From: Camelus bactrianus
Lineage: Eukaryota; Chordata; Mammalia; Artiodactyla; Camelidae
Direction: 5' to 3'
NCBI RefSeq assembly: GCF_048773025.1
Contig: NC_133546.1
Coordinates: 94,071,104 to 94,135,103 of the forward strand
DNA: 64,000 nucleotides
The translations under genes were made by a program, and so were the position numbers. Positions 62,296 to 64,000 of the stretch are shown piece by piece. A model generated the notes under the pieces. That model was not told where the DNA came from, searched no databases, and worked only from the letters and a program-made list of their open reading frames with translations. Position 1 is the stretch's first letter, and each line of letters begins with the position of its first letter.

Positions 62296-64000
62296 TGCTA
62301 GATGAACGAACGTCTCTCCACTTGCTCAGTTCTGAGAGATAAGTGTGTTTGAAAGCCGTACTTCACCTAGCTTTTTGGGAACACAAAGTTTCTTTTCAAT
62401 TGCAAACTCCACTCCATACATATATATGGGGAGGTACTAGCTCCAACTCGGTTTTACAGTGAAAACTGCTGGAACTTCAAGCCGGCACTAGGAAACAGAC
62501 TGAGAAACCAGAGTAAATTTTATCCTGCAACCCGTTCCCTTTGTGCTAGATGAACGAACGTCTCTCCACATGCTCAGTTCTGAGAGATAAGTGTGTGTGA
62601 AAGCCGTCCTTCACCTAGCTTGTTGGGAACACAAAGTTTCTTTTCAGTTGCAAACTCCACTCCATACATATATAAGGGGGGGTACTAGCTCCAACTCAGT
62701 TTTACAGCGAAAACTGCAGGAACTTCAAACCGCCACTTGGAAACAGACTGAGAAACCAGAGTAAAAGTTTCTCCTGCAACCCGTTCCCTTTGTGCTAGAT
62801 GAACGAACGTCTCTCCACATGCTCAGTTCTGAGAGATAAGTGTGTGTGAAAGCCGTCCTTCACATAGCTTGTTGGGAACACAAAGTTTCTTTTCAGTTGC
62901 AAAATCCACTCCATACATATATATGGGGAGGTACTAGCTTCAACTCCGTTTTACAGTGAAAACTGCAGGAACTTCAAACCGGCACTAGGAAACAGACTGA
63001 GAAACCAGAGTAAAAGTTTCTCCTGCAACCCGTTCCCTTTGTGCTAGATGAACGAACGTCTCTCCACATGCTCAGTTCTGAGAGATAAGTGTGTGTGAAA
63101 GCCCTCCTTCAACTAGCTTGTTGGGAACACAAAGTTTCTTTTCACTTGCAAACCCCACTCCATACATATATATGGGGAGGTACTAGCTCGTACTCGGTTT
63201 TACAGTGAAAACTGCAGGAACATCAAACCGGGACTAGGAAACAGATTGAGAAACCAGAGTAAAAGTTACTCCTGCAACCCGTTCCCTTTGTGCTAGATGA
63301 ACGAACGTCTCTCCACATGCTCAGTTCTGAGAGATAAGTGTGTGTGAAAGCCGTCCTTCACCTAGCTTGTTGGGAACACAAAGTTTCTTTTCAGTTGCAA
63401 ACTCCACTCCATATATATATATGGGGAGGTACTAGCTCCAACTCGGTTTTACAGTGAAAACTGCAGGAACTTCAAACCGGCACTAGGAAACAGACTGAGA
63501 AACCAGAGTAAAAGTTTCTCCTGCAACCCGTTCCCTTTGTGCTAGATGAACGAACGTCTCTCCACATGCTCAGTTCTGAGATATAAGTGTGTGTGAAAGC
63601 CCTCCTTCACCTAGCTTGTTGGGAACACAAAGTTTCTTTTCACTTGCAAACTCCACTCCATACATATATATGGGGAGGTTCTAGCTCCTACTCGGTTTTA
63701 CAGTGAAAACTGCAGGAACATCAAACCGGGACTAGGAAACAGATTGAGAAACCAGAGTAAAAGTTACTCCTGCAACCCGTTCGCTTTTTGCTAGATGAAC
63801 GAACGTCTCTCTACATGCTCAGTTCTGAGAGATAAGTGTGTGTGAAAGCCGTCCTTCACCTAGCTTGTTGGGAACACAAAGTTTCTTTTCAGTTGCAAAC
63901 TCCACTCCATATATATATATGGGTAGGTACTAGCTCTAACTCGCTTTTACAGTGAAAACTGCAGGAACTTCAAACCGGCACTAGGAAACAGACTGAGAAA
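62296..64000 (+). repeat. Array downstream of the 10.7 kb duplication
   Basis: After the divergent monomer the array passes through a cassette II run (62,670-63,430). From about 63,540 it repeats the cassette II monomers of 59,560-60,020 at an offset of 3,981 bp (16 monomers). This includes gggtagg with agctctaactcgc, a change seen in 43-mer copy 2 but not in copy 1. The last part is therefore most closely related to copy 2. The array continues past the window end. Confidence 0.82.

Larger units (their letters stand above)
1..64000 (+). repeat. Tandem satellite array, ~249 bp monomer, ~257 copies
   Basis: Every part of the window is a head-to-tail copy of one monomer. The landmark ctaggaaacag begins at 1, 250, 499, 748, 999 and 1248, and this spacing continues to the last base. 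Most monomers are 249 bp. A 251 bp variant carries a 2 bp insertion, and a few monomers are 247 or 248 bp. No copy is inverted and no other sequence interrupts the array. Both window ends lie inside the array, so its true length is unknown. Adjacent monomers usually differ at several positions, while monomers one higher-order unit apart are nearly identical. This is the normal signature of higher-order satellite repeats. No protein, RNA gene or transposon is supported anywhere. The family is not one I recognise, and the centromeric or heterochromatic location is inference. Confidence 0.98.

Noticed and set aside
44424-62301. Many 60-80 codon open frames on both strands with similar translations, most opening at GTG
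   Set aside because: All are translations of the same satellite monomer in one of its frames. They recur with the array period, start at a GTG within the gtgtgtg stretch and end at the shared TAG. None shows features of a protein family.
1-64000. CRISPR-like regular repeats
   Set aside because: The spacing is regular, but there are no unique spacers; the whole 249 bp is repeated. There are no cas genes.
1-64000. LTR element, endogenous virus, LINE or SINE remnants
   Set aside because: No long terminal repeats, poly-A tails, target-site duplications or recognisable coding motifs were seen. The direct repeats present are whole-monomer multiples of the satellite.

Overview
The whole 64 kb window is one uninterrupted tandem array of a single satellite DNA. 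The monomer is about 249 bp (roughly 257 copies, all in the same orientation, about 45% GC by hand count of a consensus). I see no gene, RNA gene, transposon, CRISPR array or other unique sequence in it. Only a eukaryotic chromosome is known to carry kilobase-scale, higher-order satellite of this kind, so the likely setting is centromeric, pericentromeric or subtelomeric heterochromatin. I do not recognise the satellite family and cannot name the species. CpG dinucleotides are retained at about half the expected level (6 per consensus monomer), which is more than in heavily methylated, old vertebrate DNA.

Layout, from matching diagnostic variants at constant spacing. (1) 1-9,468: two 18-monomer units of exactly 4,485 bp, with a local 4-monomer (998 bp) duplication at 250-2,245. 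(2) 8,340-13,316: a 7-monomer unit of 1,742 bp, three copies, the third one monomer short; it begins inside the tail of the second 18-mer. (3) 13,320-16,145: an 8-monomer spacing of 1,989 bp. (4) 15,370-18,710 and 22,583-26,173: a 3.3-3.6 kb block present twice, 7,213 bp apart, bracketing two 1,741 bp 7-mer copies (19,211-22,692). (5) 25-32 kb: shorter 6- and 7-monomer repeats (1,493 and 1,744 bp). (6) 32,260-36,939: a 12-monomer spacing (2,989 bp), followed by a 3-monomer spacing (747 bp). (7) 38,350-44,110: an 8-monomer unit of 1,993 bp, about three copies. (8) 40,887-62,295: two copies of a 43-monomer, 10,704 bp unit that differ at only about a dozen positions seen by eye. (9) 62,296-64,000: monomers that re-enter the series seen at 59-60 kb.

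There are no genes acting together here. What the window records is array evolution: repeated, in-register unequal exchange at many scales (1, 3, 4, 6, 7, 8, 12, 18, 29 and 43 monomers), with young units nested in or overlapping older ones. Two recognisable runs of variant monomers (cassettes I and II below) recur across the window and suggest that all blocks descend from one older higher-order unit. Block boundaries are by eye and are good to about 50-100 bp unless stated otherwise.
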